A stretch of 64,000 bases of DNA, from assembly GCF_004570865.1 (NCBI RefSeq), contig NZ_SPQS01000001.1, positions 124,001 to 188,000 on the forward strand, read 5' to 3'. The DNA comes from Bradyrhizobium frederickii. Its GTDB lineage: Bacteria > Pseudomonadota > Alphaproteobacteria > Rhizobiales > Xanthobacteraceae. A model generated the notes under the pieces. That model was not told where the DNA came from and searched no databases. It was given only the letters and a program-made list of their open reading frames with translations. Positions within the stretch are counted from its first letter, which is position 1, and the number at the start of each line of letters is the position of its first letter. Below, one piece after another: positions 52,064-60,641 of the stretch. A program made the position numbers and the translations under genes.

Positions 52064-53730
52064 GCGAGGAACTGCTCAGGATCGACGACCTCCACGTCGC
52101 GTTCTCGACGCGGCGCGGCATGGTCGAGGCCGTGCGCGGCGTGACCCTGACGGTGCAGGCCGGCGAAATGCTCGGTCTCGTCGGGGAGAGCGGCTCGGGC
52201 AAGTCGGTGACCGGCTTTGCTACGACGCGCCTGCTCGATGCCGCCGGGCGCGTCACCGGCGGCAAGATCCTGTTTCGCGGCCGGGACGTGACGAAGCTCC
52301 GCGGCGATGATCTCCGTCAGCTCCAGGGCGCCGCGATGTCGATGATCTTTCAGAACCCGCGGTCGGCGCTGAATCCGATCCGCGCGATCGGATTGCAGAT
52401 CGCGGATGCGATCCTCACGCACAAGCGCATTTCGAAAGAGGCTGCGCGTGCCGAGGCGCTGGAACTGTTGCGCGCGGTCCAGATTCGCGATCCAGAAGCG
52501 CGAATGAACGCCTACCCGCACGAACTGTCGGGCGGCATGTGCCAGCGCGTCATGATCGCGATCGCGATCTCCTGCAATCCGGCGCTCCTGATTGCGGACG
52601 AGCCGACCACCGGTCTCGACGTCACCACGCAGAAGGTGGTGATGGATCTCCTGGCGGACATCGCCGCCGCACGCGGCATGGCGACGATCCTGATCACGCA
52701 TGATCTGGGACTCGCGGCGCGCTATTGCCGCCGCATCGCGGTGATGGAGCGCGGCCGCATCGTCGAGGAGGCGAGCCCGAGGACGCTCTTCAGCGCGCCG
52801 AAGCATTCCTATACGAAGCGCCTCGTCGCGGCCTCGCCGACCGCGACGTCCCGGATCGAGGATCTCGTGACCAGGGAGGAGCGGGAGCGTTACGCGACTG
52901 TGGTCAGCAGGCCCAGGCAGGAGCCCGCACACGGGACGCCGCCGTTGCTGGAGGTGCGCAAGCTCGCGAAACGTTTCGACCAGGGCTCTGCGGCGGTCGC
53001 CGACTTCTCCATGACGATGGCCGGGGGCGAGAGTGTCGGGCTTGTCGGCGAATCCGGGTCGGGCAAGAGTACGACCTCGCGCATGATCTGCCGCCTGATC
53101 GACCCGAGTGAAGGGGACATCGTGTTCGATGGGCAGTCGATCGGCCATGTGGCGTCGCGTGACTTTCACCGCTCGCCATTGCGCAAGGACATCCAGATGG
53201 TCTTTCAGGACCCGAATGAGAGCCTCAATCCGCGCTTCACCGCGTTCGACTGCATCGCCCACCCCCTGATGCGGCTCGATGGCATGCGGGCAGGCGACGC
53301 GCTGCGCAAGCGCGTCGAGGAATGCGCCGAGCGCGTGGGGCTGCCGCTCGATCTCTTGCCGCGTTTCCCCCATCAGCTCTCCGGCGGCCAGAAGGCCCGC
53401 GTCGGCATTGCCCGTGCCGTCGCCTGCCGGCCGCGGCTCCTCGTGCTGGACGAGCCGACCGCTGCGCTCGACGTCTCGGTGCAGGCGGTGGTGTTGCAAC
53501 TGCTCGATCGCCTCAGGCGCGACGATGACATCGCGCTGCTGTTCGTCAGCCACGATCTCAACGTGGTGCGGATGCTGTGCGACCGCACCATCGTGCTGCG
53601 CAATGGCGGCATCGTGGAGCAGGGGGAAAGCCGGTCGCTGTTCGATAATCCGAAGACCGATTACACCCGCAAGTTGGTCGAGGCGATTCCGCATATCGAG
53701 ACGGGCGAGGTGCTCGCGGCGGCCCTCTAG
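52060..53730 (+). CDS. Fused double ABC ATPase (DppD-DppF type)
   Basis: The 556-residue protein starts at a GTG (52060) overlapping the permease stop as GTGA. Two complete nucleotide-binding domains lie in tandem. The first has Walker A GESGSGKS at residues 42-49, LSGG at 156 and Walker B LLIADEP near 177. The second has Walker A at 330-337, LSGGQ at 440 and LLVLDEP near 460. The usual separate DppD and DppF are therefore joined by a linker of about 30 residues. It powers import through the two permeases. The oligopeptide C-terminal cysteine cluster is absent from the first half. Confidence 0.92.
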   Translation: MSEELLRIDDLHVAFSTRRGMVEAVRGVTLTVQAGEMLGLVGESGSGKSVTGFATTRLLDAAGRVTGGKILFRGRDVTKLRGDDLRQLQGAAMSMIFQNPRSALNPIRAIGLQIADAILTHKRISKEAARAEALELLRAVQIRDPEARMNAYPHELSGGMCQRVMIAIAISCNPALLIADEPTTGLDVTTQKVVMDLLADIAAARGMATILITHDLGLAARYCRRIAVMERGRIVEEASPRTLFSAPKHSYTKRLVAASPTATSRIEDLVTREERERYATVVSRPRQEPAHGTPPLLEVRKLAKRFDQGSAAVADFSMTMAGGESVGLVGESGSGKSTTSRMICRLIDPSEGDIVFDGQSIGHVASRDFHRSPLRKDIQMVFQDPNESLNPRFTAFDCIAHPLMRLDGMRAGDALRKRVEECAERVGLPLDLLPRFPHQLSGGQKARVGIARAVACRPRLLVLDEPTAALDVSVQAVVLQLLDRLRRDDDIALLFVSHDLNVVRMLCDRTIVLRNGGIVEQGESRSLFDNPKTDYTRKLVEAIPHIETGEVLAAAL

Positions 53731-53815
53731 GCCCTGCAGGCCGACGTGGGCCAGCGTCTAACCGGGCAAGGCTTGAACCTCACGTTCGCTGCGGCATGCG
53801 GGATTGGCGAGGTCG

Positions 53816-55234
53816 CTATCGCCCTGCGCCGCTCGCAACGATGGAGGAGGGCGACGTCACGAGCTTGTCGAGCCCGAGATAGACGAGCCCCGCAACACCG
53901 ATGCCGAACAGCCAACTCAGATCGGCGCCGCCGAGCAGGTTGATCGAGATCGGCCCCTGAAGCGCGCCGACCAAGCCGTCTTGCACCAGCCATCCGGCGG
54001 CCAGGCCCGCAAAGAACGCAACCATGCCGACCCAGTTGATGTCACCATAGGCGCTGGTCTGCGGCGAGCGGTAAAGCTCGGCGACGTCGATCCTGCTCTT
54101 CCTCTTGATGAAGAAGTCGGCCAGCACCACTCCGGCCCACGAGCTCATCCACAGCAACAGGCTGATCATCCAGTTGTCGAACGCTTTCGCGAAAGATGGC
54201 GCGAAGATGAAGTACAGCGTAACCAGGTAGCCGGCGATGCCGACGATGACGGTGAGCCAGAAGCGCGACAATCTCAGTCCCGCACTCAGCGCCGCCAACG
54301 TCGCCGAATAGACGTTGAGGATGTTGGTGGCGATCGGGCCATGCAGCACCATCAGGAGAACCAGGATGCTGACGGGACCTCCAAACACCGCGCTGACCAT
54401 CTTGGCAGGGTCGGTATCCAGGGTCGTCGAGGCGATGGTTGCGCCGAGAATGCCGAGCCAGACCGTCGGCACGAACATGCCGACATAGCTGTACCAGAAC
54501 ACGGATTTCGACGGCACGCTTCTGGGCACGAAGCGAGAATAGTCGGAGGCCCAGGTCACCCAGGAAATGCCCCAGCCGACCCCGATCGCGGTGGTAAGCA
54601 GTGTCAGCATCGCCAGATGCGCACCGGGAGCGAGCGAGGTAGTCAGGTTCCAGTTGACGACACCAGGGCGCGTCCACGCCAAAATGCTCATCAGCACCAT
54701 GACGGCGATGGTGGGCGGCACCGTGTACTTTTCGAAGGTGCGTATTGCATAGAAGCCGTAGATTCCGATCAGCACCTGCACGGCCATCACCAGCGTAATG
54801 ACGACCAGCTCGACCGGCCAGGTGTCGGGAACGCCGAACTGTCCGAGGATGCCCATCGAGACCTTGACCGGGAAGTAGGTGTTGACCCCGATCCAGCCCA
54901 GCGTCATCAGGAACATGAGAATGCTCGGCAGATAGGCGCCGCGTACGCCGAACGCGGACCGGCTCAACACCATCTGGTTGACGCCGGTCTTATGCCCCAT
55001 CACCGTGAAGGTCGCGAAGATCGCGCAGCCGACGATGTTGCCGAGCACGATGACCGCGATCGTCTCCATCAGGCCAAGCTTGAGGATGATGCCGAGCGCG
55101 CCGAGGGCCCAGTTCACCGGCGCGATGTTGGCGCCGGCCCAGATCCACATCTGCTGCGGCCCGGTCGAGTCCCGGTCCGCATCGGGAATCGGCTCGATGC
55201 TGTGAATATCAGCGCGAAGTTCGGAATCCGTCAT
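53816..55234 (-). CDS. NCS1 family nucleobase/allantoin-type permease
   Basis: This 472-residue membrane protein has about twelve helices. It starts at the ATG at 55234 (TTG four codons upstream rejected) with GGGGA close by. The NCS1 pattern is seen in GPQQMWIWAGANIAPVNWALG, the G-rich helix HKTGVNQMVLSRSAFGVRGAYLP and WVTWASDYSRFVP. The family takes up cytosine, uracil, purines, allantoin, hydantoins or thiamine with Na+ or H+. Mhp1, the hydantoin carrier, is a member, which fits the hydantoin genes upstream. A TACGAAGC palindrome lies 13 bp before its start, so it belongs to the MarR regulon proposed here. Confidence 0.9.
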   Translation of the reverse strand: MTDSELRADIHSIEPIPDADRDSTGPQQMWIWAGANIAPVNWALGALGIILKLGLMETIAVIVLGNIVGCAIFATFTVMGHKTGVNQMVLSRSAFGVRGAYLPSILMFLMTLGWIGVNTYFPVKVSMGILGQFGVPDTWPVELVVITLVMAVQVLIGIYGFYAIRTFEKYTVPPTIAVMVLMSILAWTRPGVVNWNLTTSLAPGAHLAMLTLLTTAIGVGWGISWVTWASDYSRFVPRSVPSKSVFWYSYVGMFVPTVWLGILGATIASTTLDTDPAKMVSAVFGGPVSILVLLMVLHGPIATNILNVYSATLAALSAGLRLSRFWLTVIVGIAGYLVTLYFIFAPSFAKAFDNWMISLLLWMSSWAGVVLADFFIKRKSRIDVAELYRSPQTSAYGDINWVGMVAFFAGLAAGWLVQDGLVGALQGPISINLLGGADLSWLFGIGVAGLVYLGLDKLVTSPSSIVASGAGR

Positions 55235-55246
55235 GGCATCCCCCAA

Positions 55247-55264
55247 TACGAAGCACGCTTCGCA
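55247..55264. promoter_or_regulatory. MarR operator copy 1, in the NCS1 permease leader
   Basis: TACGAAGCACGCTTCGCA is a near-perfect inverted repeat differing from the copy at 56068-56085 at only two of 18 positions. It ends 13 bp upstream of the permease start codon, where a bound protein would block transcription or initiation. The other 200 bases up to the MarR stop hold nothing recognisable. Confidence 0.7.
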
Positions 55265-55478
55265 TCATCGCAGCATAAATCGTGCCATTCCCCTGGAAGG
55301 TCGTGCGCCGAGGCTGGCGCGGCATGCCTCGCGGCAGATTGCCGCTGGGTTTTCAAGCGCGCGCAGGTCATGCGCGCCGGCGCATCTGACTTGCCGGCGA
55401 GAGCCAGGCGGCGTGCATCGGCGGGCACAGCTACGATGATAAGTTGAGCAGGCCAACTCAAAAGCGCAGCAGCTGCGT

Positions 55479-55973
55479 CTAGTCGAATAGGGCAGCGGCA
55501 CTGTCGCGACTGGGATTACCGGCCACGATGCGCTGCATCATTTCGATGAACTGCGCCTGCTCCCGCTCGCTGAGATCCCCCAATGTCGCGCGATGCGCCC
55601 GTCGCGCCGCGCCCTCGATCTTGACCAGCAGGGCTGCACCCGCGGGCGTCAATCGGCACAGACGCGCCCGGCGATCGTCCTTGTTGACCGCGCGCTCGAC
55701 CAGGTTTCGTGCCGCGAGACGCTTCAATGCGCCGGTCGTCGTGGTGCGATCGAGGGCGATATCGGCCGCCAGAGTGGTCTGATCGGCGGTTTCGCGCACA
55801 GCTAGCGCCGAAAGGAGGCTGTACTGCAGCGGCGTGACCTCGAACGCGCCGCAGGCTTCCTGGAACAGTGCGACGTGAATCTGGTGCAGCCGGCGGATCA
55901 GGTATCCGGGTCGTTGCGACAAAGGCCAGGGGCGGTGCCTGCTCCCGCCGCGACGTGTCTTCGCCTGTCGCAA
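55479..55973 (-). CDS. MarR family transcriptional regulator
   Basis: The protein has 164 residues from a TTG at 55973 that follows AGGAGAG at a normal distance; no in-frame ATG or GTG fits. The winged-helix core is typical of MarR: TPLQYSLLSALAVRETADQTTLAADIALDRTTTTGALKRLAARNLVERAVNKDDRRARLCRLT. These dimers bind near-perfect palindromes and are released by phenolic or heteroaromatic acids. It diverges from the amidohydrolase gene and lies upstream of the NCS1 permease gene, and the same palindrome is found before both, making it the expected repressor of uptake and of the Mo-hydroxylase operon. Confidence 0.9.
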   Translation of the reverse strand: MRQAKTRRGGSRHRPWPLSQRPGYLIRRLHQIHVALFQEACGAFEVTPLQYSLLSALAVRETADQTTLAADIALDRTTTTGALKRLAARNLVERAVNKDDRRARLCRLTPAGAALLVKIEGAARRAHRATLGDLSEREQAQFIEMMQRIVAGNPSRDSAAALFD

Positions 55974-56067
55974 TGCACACTCTCCTATTTGAAATCCTGC
56001 CGCGCTTAGCTCGATTCGAACCCGCTCGCCACCTCCAGATCATGGCACGGAGCTTGCTTCGGTCAAA

Positions 56068-56085
56068 TACGAAGCATGCTTCGTA
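56068..56085. promoter_or_regulatory. MarR operator copy 2, between divergent MarR and amidohydrolase genes
   Basis: TACGAAGCATGCTTCGTA is a perfect 18-bp palindrome 95 bp upstream of the MarR start and 44 bp upstream of the amidohydrolase start. The near-identical copy before the permease gene makes it the best-supported operator of the window. It would give autoregulation and control of the rightward operon. Confidence 0.8.
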
Positions 56086-56129
56086 ATTCAAGGGCGTGCA
56101 ACCGCCCGCACGCGATTGAGGAGAGCGCC

Positions 56130-57407
56130 ATGTCCGTCAGTGCTAGCTTTGACCTTCTGCTGAGAGGCGGCCGCGTGATCTGCCCGGCCTCGGGCGTGGA
56201 CGGCATCAGGGATATCGCCGTGCGCAACGGCAAGATCGCGGCGGTCGCGTCCGACATCCTTCCGACCAGCGCGAGAGAGGTCGTCGACGTCGGCGGCAAG
56301 CTGGTGCTGCCCGGGCTGATCGACACCCACGCCCACGTCTATCAATATGTCACCGGCCGCTTCGGCATGAATCCCGACATGGTCGGTGTGCAGTCGGGTG
56401 TGACGACGCTGGTGGATCAGGGTGGCCCGTCCTGCATGACGCTGCCCGGTTTCCGTCAGTTCATCGTGGAGCCTTCGGCTTCGCGGGTCTACGCGTTCCT
56501 TTCTGCCTATCTCGTCGGCGGCCTCGAGGGGCATTATTATCCGCAGCTCTATAGTCCCGACGGCGTCGACATCGATGCAACGGTGAAGGCGGCGACGGCC
56601 AATCTCGACATCGTGCGCGGCATCAAGGCCCATGCTGAGATCGGCGGTTTCGCGCGCTGGGGCATCCGCGTCATCGAGATGGCGGCCGAGATCGGCAAGC
56701 GTGCCGATCTGCCGGTCTATGTGCATTTCGGCCAGCTCTGGGGTCTGCCCGAGAGCGGTGCCAATGGCGAAGATGCCGACACGATCCTCACGCGCGTGAT
56801 CCCGCTGCTGCGCGAGGGCGATGTCCTCGCCCATCCCTTCACGCGCCATCCCGGCGGCTTCGTCAACCGCGAGGGCGAGGTGCATCCGGTGATCCAGGCC
56901 GCGCTCGATCGCGGCCTGAAGGTCGATGTCGGCCACGGCAGCCATTTCTCCTATCGGCTGGCGAAGAAGGCGATCGCGGCCGGCATCATCCCGACCACGC
57001 TGGGCGCCGACATCCACGGTTACAACACTCATGTGCCCGCGCCGGCCGGAACGCCCGACCAGCACGAGGATGATGAGAATCATCCCTTTGCCGGTCAGGC
57101 CAAGTTCAGCCTGGTCCAGGCGATGAGCTCGATGATGGCGCTGGGCCTGTCGCTCGAGCAGGTGGTGCCGATGGTTACCTCCAATCCCGCCAAAATGCTC
57201 GGCCGGAGCGGGGAGATCGGCGCCCTCAAGGTCGGCATGGACGCCGACGTCTCCGTGCTCACGGAGCAGAGCGGCCGGTTTGTCCTGAGGGACAACGAGA
57301 ACAACGAGGTGATCGCCGAGCGTCTGCTGCAACCGGTGTTCTGCCTGCGCGCCGGCACGCGCTTCGACGCGGTCGCGCCGATCCTGCCCCAGGCCGTTGC
57401 GGCGTAG
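56130..57407 (+). CDS. Amidohydrolase (dihydroorotase/D-aminoacylase-like)
   Basis: The protein has 425 residues; the ATG at 56130 follows GAGGAGAG (the frame is open from 56076, inside the operator region). Metal ligands are H67 and H69 in IDTHAHVYQ, the probable carboxylated lysine K166 in RGIKAHAEIGG, H199 in VYVHFGQ and aspartate in TTLGADIHG. The sequence is close to the deacetylase/dihydroorotase-like group, whose members open cyclic imides or hydrolyse N-acyl groups. It is the first gene of the run leading to the Mo-hydroxylase genes, consistent with opening of the ring that the hydroxylase oxidises. Confidence 0.88.
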   Translation: MSVSASFDLLLRGGRVICPASGVDGIRDIAVRNGKIAAVASDILPTSAREVVDVGGKLVLPGLIDTHAHVYQYVTGRFGMNPDMVGVQSGVTTLVDQGGPSCMTLPGFRQFIVEPSASRVYAFLSAYLVGGLEGHYYPQLYSPDGVDIDATVKAATANLDIVRGIKAHAEIGGFARWGIRVIEMAAEIGKRADLPVYVHFGQLWGLPESGANGEDADTILTRVIPLLREGDVLAHPFTRHPGGFVNREGEVHPVIQAALDRGLKVDVGHGSHFSYRLAKKAIAAGIIPTTLGADIHGYNTHVPAPAGTPDQHEDDENHPFAGQAKFSLVQAMSSMMALGLSLEQVVPMVTSNPAKMLGRSGEIGALKVGMDADVSVLTEQSGRFVLRDNENNEVIAERLLQPVFCLRAGTRFDAVAPILPQAVAA

Positions 57408-57432
57408 GGCTGCGGTGAAGGAGGACGCCGGC

Positions 57433-59808
57433 GTGCGCAACGAGCGAGAATTTCCTTCCGGCAGATCCGGGCAGGGTGTGGGCGCACGGCTTCCGCGGAA
57501 GGAGGATGACCGCCTGATGCGCGGCCGCGGCCAGTACGTCGCCGACATCCGCCTCGCTGGCCTCCGCGACGTCGCTTTCGTGCGCAGCCCGCTGGCGCAT
57601 GCGCGCATCCGCAGCATCCACGTGCCTGAACGCTATCGTAGCAGCGTCTTCACGGCAGCCGATCTCGTCGGCGTCAAGCCGATCCGCGCGGTCTCGGGGC
57701 TGCCGGGCTTCAAGATCTCGGAGCAGCCGGTGCTGGCGACCGGCAAGGTACGCCAGGTCGGCGAACTCGTTGCGATGTGTGTTGCACCGACGCGCGCCGA
57801 AGCCGAGGACATCGCGGCCTCGGTGATGCTCGATCTCGAGGAACTCCCCGCCGTATACGACATGCTGAAGGCGCGCCAGCCCGGCTCGACCCTGGTGCAT
57901 GAGCATTGGGGTGACAATGTCTTCCTTGAGACCAATTACGAGGTCGACATCTCCGCCGCGCTCGACGCGCCGATCAAGGTGACGCGCGAGATCTCGACCG
58001 CGCGGCAATGCATGTCGCCGCTCGAGGGCCGTGGCGTGGTCGCGACCTTCGACCGCCGCCTCGATCAGCTCACGCTGCATTCCGCGGCGCAGATGCCGCA
58101 TATCACGCGCAGCGGCCTCGCCGAATGCCTGAATATGGAGGAAGGCCAGATCCGCGTCATCTCGCCGGATGTCGGCGGCGGCTTTGGCCACAAGGGCATT
58201 CTGCTGCCGGAAGAAGTCTGCCTGTCCTGGCTGACGATGCAATGCGGTTATCCCGTGCGCTGGACCGAGGACCGCCGCGAGCATCTCGTGGCCAGCTCGA
58301 ATTGCCGCGAGCATCACTACAAGATCACGGTCTATGCCGACCGCGACGGCACCTTGCGTGGCATCGATTGCGAGGCGACGGTGGATTCCGGCGCATACTC
58401 GTCCTATCCGTTCTCGGCCTGCCTCGAGGCCGCGCAAGTCGCGAGTATTTTGCCCGGTCCCTACAAGATGCCGGCCTACCGCTGCCGCACCTTCTCGGTG
58501 GCTACCAACAAATGCCCAATCCTGCCTTACCGCGGCGTGGCGCGCACCGGCGTGTGCTTTGCACTGGAATTGATGCTGGATCTCGTCGCGGAAGAGGCAG
58601 GTCTCGAACCGGGCGAGGTGCGGCTGCGTAATCTGGTGCGGCCGGAACAGATGCCGTTCGACAACATCACCAAGAAGCATTTTGACAGCGGCGATTATCC
58701 CGAGGCGATGCGACGCGCGCTCGCTGCGATCAATATCGATGCCATTCGCGCGCGCCAGCGCCAAGGCGACGCCGCCGGCCGGCGGGTTGGCGTCGGGGTC
58801 TCAATCTATTGCGAGCAGGCCGCGCACGGCACGTCCGTCTATTCCGGCTGGGGCATCCCGATGGTGCCGGGCCACGAGCAGGCATCGGCGCGCCTCACGC
58901 CGGACGGCGGCCTCGAATTGCGCGTCGGCGTGCATTCCCACGGTCAGGGCATGGAAACGACGCTCGCCCAGGTCGCGCATGAGATCCTCGGCATCGATGT
59001 CGCGAACATTCGCATCGTCCTCGGCGATACCGCGATGACGCCTTATTCGACCGGCACCTGGGGTTCGCGCTCCATGGTGATGGCGGGCGGCGCGGTGGCC
59101 ACCGCCTGCCGCGAGCTCGGCGAACGCGCCCGGCGGATCGGCGCGAAGCTCCTACAGCACGATCCGGCCTCCGTTGTCCTGCAAAATGGCGAGGTGCGCG
59201 GCGTCAATGGCAGCGTCGGACTGAAGGCGATCGCCTACACCTGGTATCGCCGTCCGCAGGACCTGCCGGCCGATGTCGATCCGGGCGGGCTGGAGGTCAC
59301 GCAAGGCTACAAGCCCGTGCGTGACAGCGGTACCTTCAGCTATGCGGCGCATGCGGCTGTCGTGGCGGTCGATCCCGATCTCGGTGAGGTGGAGATCCTC
59401 GACTATGTGATCGTCGAGGACGGCGGTGTGCTGGTCAATCCGCTCGTCGTGGACGGCCAGATCTATGGCGGTCTCGCCCAAGGCATCGGCACCGCACTTT
59501 ACGAGGAGATGCCGTTCGACGCGTCCGGGCAGCCACTGGCGACGACGCTTGCGGACTACCTGCTTCCTGGGGCAACCGAGGTTCCTGCGGCCCGTCTCGA
59601 TCACATGGAGACGCCGTCGCCTTATACGCAGTTCGGCGTCAAGGGCATCGGGGAGGGCGGAGCGATTGCGCCGCCTGCCGCGATCGCCAACGCCGTCAAC
59701 GATGCCCTGCGCCCGCTGGGCGTCGAGCTGATGCAGTCGCCGATCACGCCGCATCGCGTCGTCGCCGCCGTGCTGGCCGCGCGTGCGGCGGAAAGGAGCG
59801 CGGCATGA
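57433..59808 (+). CDS. Molybdenum hydroxylase large subunit (xanthine dehydrogenase/CoxL family)
   Basis: The protein has 791 residues from a GTG at 57433, eight bases after AAGGAGG; a GTG at 57415 would overlap that site. Domains follow the family order: a small N-terminal domain with LMRGRGQYVADIRL, the Mo-binding segment DVGGGFGHKG (about residues 250-260) and PYRGVARTGVCFALELMLD, and a C-terminal GVKGIGEGGAIAPPAA carrying the catalytic glutamate. The CO-dehydrogenase loop (AYxCSFR) is absent, so it is a hydroxylase for an N-heterocycle or aldehyde, not a CODH. It works with the FAD and 2Fe-2S subunits that follow. Confidence 0.93.
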   Translation: MRNEREFPSGRSGQGVGARLPRKEDDRLMRGRGQYVADIRLAGLRDVAFVRSPLAHARIRSIHVPERYRSSVFTAADLVGVKPIRAVSGLPGFKISEQPVLATGKVRQVGELVAMCVAPTRAEAEDIAASVMLDLEELPAVYDMLKARQPGSTLVHEHWGDNVFLETNYEVDISAALDAPIKVTREISTARQCMSPLEGRGVVATFDRRLDQLTLHSAAQMPHITRSGLAECLNMEEGQIRVISPDVGGGFGHKGILLPEEVCLSWLTMQCGYPVRWTEDRREHLVASSNCREHHYKITVYADRDGTLRGIDCEATVDSGAYSSYPFSACLEAAQVASILPGPYKMPAYRCRTFSVATNKCPILPYRGVARTGVCFALELMLDLVAEEAGLEPGEVRLRNLVRPEQMPFDNITKKHFDSGDYPEAMRRALAAINIDAIRARQRQGDAAGRRVGVGVSIYCEQAAHGTSVYSGWGIPMVPGHEQASARLTPDGGLELRVGVHSHGQGMETTLAQVAHEILGIDVANIRIVLGDTAMTPYSTGTWGSRSMVMAGGAVATACRELGERARRIGAKLLQHDPASVVLQNGEVRGVNGSVGLKAIAYTWYRRPQDLPADVDPGGLEVTQGYKPVRDSGTFSYAAHAAVVAVDPDLGEVEILDYVIVEDGGVLVNPLVVDGQIYGGLAQGIGTALYEEMPFDASGQPLATTLADYLLPGATEVPAARLDHMETPSPYTQFGVKGIGEGGAIAPPAAIANAVNDALRPLGVELMQSPITPHRVVAAVLAARAAERSAA

Positions 59809-60641
59809 AGCCCGCTCCCTTTGCTTACGAGCGCCCGCGCGATCTCAATGTGGCACTCTCGATGCTGGCGGCCGGCAGCGGATCGGCCAAGATCATCGCC
59901 GGCGGACAGTCGCTCGGCCCCATGCTCAATTTGCGGCTGGTTCAGCCGGAGCTGATCGTGGATATTTCCGGAATTGCCGAACTCAAGCGCGCCGAGGTCT
60001 CCGGCAACGAACTCGTGCTCGGCGCTCTGGTCACCCATGCCGATATCGAGGACGGGCGCATCGCCGACGTGACGCGCGGTGCCATGCGCGCCGTCGCCGC
60101 CAACATCGCCTATCGCGCCGTGCGCAATCGCGGGACGATCGGCGGCTCGCTCAGCCATGCCGATCCCGCCGCGGACTGGATTTCGGCGCTGTCTGCCCTG
60201 GGCGCGCGGCTCACACTACGCAGCTTTTCCGGGACCCGCGCGATGGCCATCGAGGCGTTCGTCACAGGTGCGCTGGAATCGGCCCTTCACGCCGGCGAGA
60301 TCGTCGAGGCGATCCATGTGCCGGCCCGCGCTGCCTCGGCGCATTGGGGCTATGCCAAGAGCTGCCGCAAGACCGGCGAGTTCGCGCATGCGATCGGCGC
60401 GGCTCTGATCGATCCGGCCGCCGGTTCGGCACGCATCGTGATCGGCGCCATCGATGCGGCACCCATCGTGGTGAGCGATGCGGCCGAGCTGTTCGGCGGA
60501 CGGATTACCGCGGACTACAAGCAGCGGTTCGATGTCCGCGTCGCCGATGCTCTTCTCGTCAAAGCCGGCATCGACGACACCGCGCAGCGCCACATTCATG
60601 TCGGCGTGCTGAGGCGCGCCGTTCAGGAGGCCGCGGCATGA
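59805..60641 (+). CDS. Molybdenum hydroxylase FAD-binding medium subunit (CoxM family)
   Basis: This 278-residue protein begins KPAPFAYERPRDLNVALSMLAAGSGSAKIIAGGQSLGPMLNLRL, the FAD-binding domain of the xanthine dehydrogenase medium subunit. The second FAD loop is NIAYRAVRNRGTIGGSLSHADPAADW. It passes electrons from the 2Fe-2S centres to the final acceptor. Its ATG overlaps the large-subunit stop and its TGA overlaps the small-subunit ATG (60638), so the three subunits are translationally coupled. Confidence 0.93.
   Translation: MKPAPFAYERPRDLNVALSMLAAGSGSAKIIAGGQSLGPMLNLRLVQPELIVDISGIAELKRAEVSGNELVLGALVTHADIEDGRIADVTRGAMRAVAANIAYRAVRNRGTIGGSLSHADPAADWISALSALGARLTLRSFSGTRAMAIEAFVTGALESALHAGEIVEAIHVPARAASAHWGYAKSCRKTGEFAHAIGAALIDPAAGSARIVIGAIDAAPIVVSDAAELFGGRITADYKQRFDVRVADALLVKAGIDDTAQRHIHVGVLRRAVQEAAA

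Noticed and set aside
51763..53694. A 643-codon leftward open frame opposite the fused ATPase gene
   Set aside because: The Walker A, signature and Walker B motifs on the + strand identify the real gene. The leftward frame has no recognisable domain.
53804..55447. A 547-codon rightward open frame across the NCS1 permease region
   Set aside because: It is antisense to a clear membrane permease. Its translation is a charged, His/Asp/Arg-rich sequence without any domain, as expected for the complementary frame of a GC-rich gene.
56088..58764. Long leftward open frames opposite the amidohydrolase and Mo-hydroxylase large-subunit genes
   Set aside because: They are antisense shadows. The + strand carries metal-ligand and molybdenum-site motifs with good ribosome-binding sites.
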